From Alphaproteobacteria bacterium (GTDB lineage: Bacteria; Pseudomonadota; Alphaproteobacteria; ATCC43930; CGMCC-115725), in assembly GCA_030037055.1 (NCBI GenBank), contig JASHRZ010000597.1, forward strand, positions 1 through 8,523: a DNA stretch of 8,523 bases, written 5' to 3'. The translations under genes were made by a program, and so were the position numbers. Under the pieces are notes generated by a model that made no database searches, was not told the origin of the DNA, and saw nothing but the letters and a program-made list of their open reading frames with translations. Each line of letters starts with the position of its first letter. Position 1 is the first letter of the stretch. This document shows positions 6,536-8,523 of this stretch, in pieces.

Positions 6536-7389
6536 GCCATCCTCAAGGAGCGCGCCGGACGCGCCACCAGGATCAGCACCAGCAAGCCGAAGCTGATGAC
6601 GTCCGCGTAGGTCGGACCGAGATAGAGCGAGGCGGCGCTCTCGGCGATGCCGATGACGAGCCCGCCCAGCACCACCGAAAGCGGGTTGTCGAGGCCGCCG
6701 ATGATGGCGATGACGAAAGATTTTGCGGTGAGGCTGGTGCCGACATAAGGCGTGATCTGCGCCACCACGCCGTAAAGCCCGCCCGCTGCGCCCGCCAGCG
6801 CGGCGCCGATACCGAAGGTGACGGCATAAAGCTGGCGCGGCTCGACCCCGTAGAGCCGCGCCGCGACCAGATTCTGCGCCGTGGCGCGGATAGCGCGGCC
6901 GAGCCTGGTGCGGTTGAGCAGCAGCCAGAGCAGCCCGGCGAGCAGCAGCGCCACCGCGAAGGCCGCGAGCCGCGCCAGCGGCACGGTGATGCCGGCGAGT
7001 GTGATATTGGCGCCGGCATAGCTCGGATTGATGGCGCGGAAATCGGCGGTGAACGCCCATTGCGCCACATAGGTCAGCACGACGTCGAGGCCGAAGCTGA
7101 TGAGGAGCGTGTTGAGCAATGCCGACCGGACGATGAGATTGAGCAGGAGGCGCTGCAGCAGGTAGCCGAAGCAGAACATCCCGGTCATGGCCATGGGCAG
7201 CGCCGCGAAGGGATCGATGCCGGCGCCGGTGAAGAGGAAGTAGACGGCATAGCCGCCGAGCATGATGAGCGCGCCGTGGGCGAGGTTGACGATGTTGAGT
7301 ACGCCCCAGACCAGCGCCATGCCCAGCGCCATCAGCCCGTAAAGACCGCCCAGCAGGACGCCGTTGACCAAGATCTGCGCGAAGAGCAC
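6532..7389 (-). CDS. livH: HAAT-type ABC importer, permease LivH
   Basis: A 285-residue inner-membrane permease, partner of LivM. The N-terminal LVNGVLLGGLYGLMALG and the hallmark NIVNLAHGALIMLGGY beginning at residue 32 identify LivH. The coupling loop NRTRLGRAIRATAQN followed by ARLYGVEPRQLYAVTFGIGA is conserved, as is AIIGGLDNPLSVVLGGLVIG before the last helices. Two adjacent starts are possible: TTG at 7392 and GTG at 7389. GTG is preferred because AGGGGG at 7399-7394 leaves a 4-base spacer to it but only 1 base to the TTG; the difference is one residue. It follows the binding-protein gene by about 116 bases on the same strand and ends in a 4-base overlap with livM. Confidence 0.94.
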   Translation of the reverse strand: MLFAQILVNGVLLGGLYGLMALGMALVWGVLNIVNLAHGALIMLGGYAVYFLFTGAGIDPFAALPMAMTGMFCFGYLLQRLLLNLIVRSALLNTLLISFGLDVVLTYVAQWAFTADFRAINPSYAGANITLAGITVPLARLAAFAVALLLAGLLWLLLNRTRLGRAIRATAQNLVAARLYGVEPRQLYAVTFGIGAALAGAAGGLYGVVAQITPYVGTSLTAKSFVIAIIGGLDNPLSVVLGGLVIGIAESAASLYLGPTYADVISFGLLVLILVARPARSLRMA

Positions 7390-7435
7390 CAAGCCCCCTG
7401 CCGTCCGGTTCTACACCGTGCCGTGCCCGGTTATT

Positions 7436-7463
7436 CCCCGGCATTACTACTCGATCACCGGGG
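7436..7463 (-). repeat. Stem-loop between the binding-protein gene and livH
   Basis: CCCCGG at 7436-7441 and CCGGGG at 7458-7463 form a 6-base-pair GC stem with a 16-base loop, in the 116-base gap between the binding-protein stop and the livH start. Transcribed from the minus strand, the stem is followed by AATAACC and has no T-run, so it is not a classic intrinsic terminator. It could stabilise the upstream mRNA or lower read-through into the permease genes. Function is inference; a chance GC stem is possible. Confidence 0.3.
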
Positions 7464-7505
7464 CGAGCGAAACCTTCGACGGCCGGGTTGGAGATCAGCC
7501 GAGGC

Positions 7506-8523
7506 TCAGCTCCGCTTGTCCCAGGGCGGGATCGGGTAAAGCGGCTTGTTGACGAAGGTCTCGGTATAGATTTCCACGAGCTGGCCGCCCTGGACCTGGA
7601 TCACCGTTTGCGGCAGGTCGATCTGGCCGTTCGCGGCGTATCTCACATGCGCGTAGACGCTGGGGAAATCGACCTTGGCGATGGCATCGCGCACCTTCTT
7701 GGGATCGAGTGTGCCGGCCGCCTCGATCGCCTTGACGAAGGTCTCGACATCGGCGATGGCGGAAGCGGCGTGATAGTCGGGATCGTAGCCGTATGTCTGC
7801 TTGTAGAGCCTGGCGAATTCGGCGGCATTGCCGAACCAGGCGTCGGCCAGATGCTCTGAGGGCAGCCACGGCGTCATCCCGAAGGCATAATTCGCATCCT
7901 TGCCCAGCGCCGAGCGGAAATCCGCCGTCGGCACGCCGACCGTGAAGGAGTAGAAGAAATTCGGGTTGGCATCGAGGCTCTTCGCCTGGCGGATGAAATT
8001 GAGCGCCTCGGGCTCGTGGCCGCTCCAAAGGACGGCGTCGGGCTGGCGCGATTTGATCAGCGACAGGATCGAGGAGAAATCGCCGCTGTTCTCGCGATAG
8101 GTCTCGTCGACGACGATCTTGAGCCCCGCTTTCTCCAACAGCTTTCGCGTGCCCTTGACGACCGAGACATCGAAGCTGTCATCGGCCGCGACCAGCGCCA
8201 CTGTCCGCACCTTGGGATCGAGCTTGCCCAGCATCTCGATGGTGCTGCGGTAATAGTCGTCCGCCGGCGGCAGCGTGCCGAAGATGTATTTGTAGCCGCG
8301 GGCGAAGATCTGGCTCGAGGCGCCGCCGCCCTCCACCATCGGCACCTCGTATTTCTCGGCGACCGAGCTGTCGTCGAGCGCATCGTTGCTCGAGAACGGT
8401 CCGAGCAGGAAGTTCACCTTGTCGCGCGTGACGAGCTGGACATACTGGCGCACGCCGAGATTGACGTCGGACTGGTTGTCAAGCAGGTCGAGCGCCAGCT
8501 TGTAGCTCTCGCCGTTGAGCTTG
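7506..8523 (-). CDS. HAAT-type ABC importer, periplasmic substrate-binding protein (N-terminus beyond right edge)
   Basis: About 338 C-terminal residues of a type-I periplasmic binding protein (Peripla_BP_6/LivK-like), which captures substrate and delivers it to LivHM. The visible part starts KLNGESYKLALDLLDNQSD (8521 to 8465), so roughly 60-80 residues with the signal peptide lie outside the window. Further marks are VNFLLGPFSSNDALDDSSVA with VPMVEGGGAS, the ligand-cleft region of lobe 1; VALVAADDSFDVSVVKGTRK; then DAVLWSGHEPEALNFIRQAK and the C-terminal lobe with FARLYKQTYGYDPDYHAAS. The GPFSS...EGGGASSQIF pattern resembles the broad aliphatic amide/amino acid group rather than E. coli LivJ/LivK, so branched-chain amino acids are not assured as ligand. 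The apparent start at 8453 is an internal GTG (Val); the frame is open to the edge. First gene of the visible importer operon; the promoter lies outside. Confidence 0.93.
   Translation of the reverse strand, partial: KLNGESYKLALDLLDNQSDVNLGVRQYVQLVTRDKVNFLLGPFSSNDALDDSSVAEKYEVPMVEGGGASSQIFARGYKYIFGTLPPADDYYRSTIEMLGKLDPKVRTVALVAADDSFDVSVVKGTRKLLEKAGLKIVVDETYRENSGDFSSILSLIKSRQPDAVLWSGHEPEALNFIRQAKSLDANPNFFYSFTVGVPTADFRSALGKDANYAFGMTPWLPSEHLADAWFGNAAEFARLYKQTYGYDPDYHAASAIADVETFVKAIEAAGTLDPKKVRDAIAKVDFPSVYAHVRYAANGQIDLPQTVIQVQGGQLVEIYTETFVNKPLYPIPPWDKRS

Noticed and set aside
6536..7444. Long upstream extension of the livM frame, which would make a 617-residue protein.
   Set aside because: The extension is Arg/His-rich, overlaps livH in another frame, and the GTG at 6535 with GAGG and GTGA overlap gives the normal LivM length.

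Overview
The window is high-GC bacterial DNA with strongly GC-biased third codon positions, GTG and TTG starts and tightly overlapping operons. This fits an alphaproteobacterium (Rhizobiales or Rhodospirillales type), but no rRNA or other marker gene is present to fix the taxon. The content is mostly ordinary accessory metabolism and transport. I did not find a previously undescribed system.

Left end (1-715): the 5' part of a minus-strand IlvD/Edd-family dehydratase gene runs off the left edge. Its start appears to be a TTG at 248 behind a good Shine-Dalgarno. Upstream lies about 470 bases without a convincing intact gene. This stretch holds a perfect 17-base palindrome (340-356) that could be an operator for the dehydratase gene. 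It also holds a short plus-strand coding-like remnant (472-699) and an AT-rich imperfect inverted repeat (691-712) abutting the next gene.

Middle left (716-4104, plus strand): a tetR - emrA - emrB operon. It encodes a TetR-family repressor, an HlyD/EmrA membrane fusion protein and a 14-helix DHA2 major facilitator pump. Gene spacing is a 17-base overlap followed by a 10-base gap. The likely arrangement is that the repressor controls its own promoter and the downstream pump, which exports toxic hydrophobic compounds across both membranes. No outer-membrane TolC partner is encoded here.

Right (4123-8523, minus strand): a branched-chain amino acid/amide type ABC importer in the order binding protein (livK-like, cut by the right edge) - livH - livM - livG - livF. 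The last four genes are joined by 4-base overlaps. The binding protein is separated from livH by about 116 bases containing a small stem-loop. This spacing would suit unequal expression of the binding protein and the membrane complex. The substrate cannot be named from sequence alone. The pump operon and the importer operon converge, with only 18 bases between stop codons and no obvious terminator.
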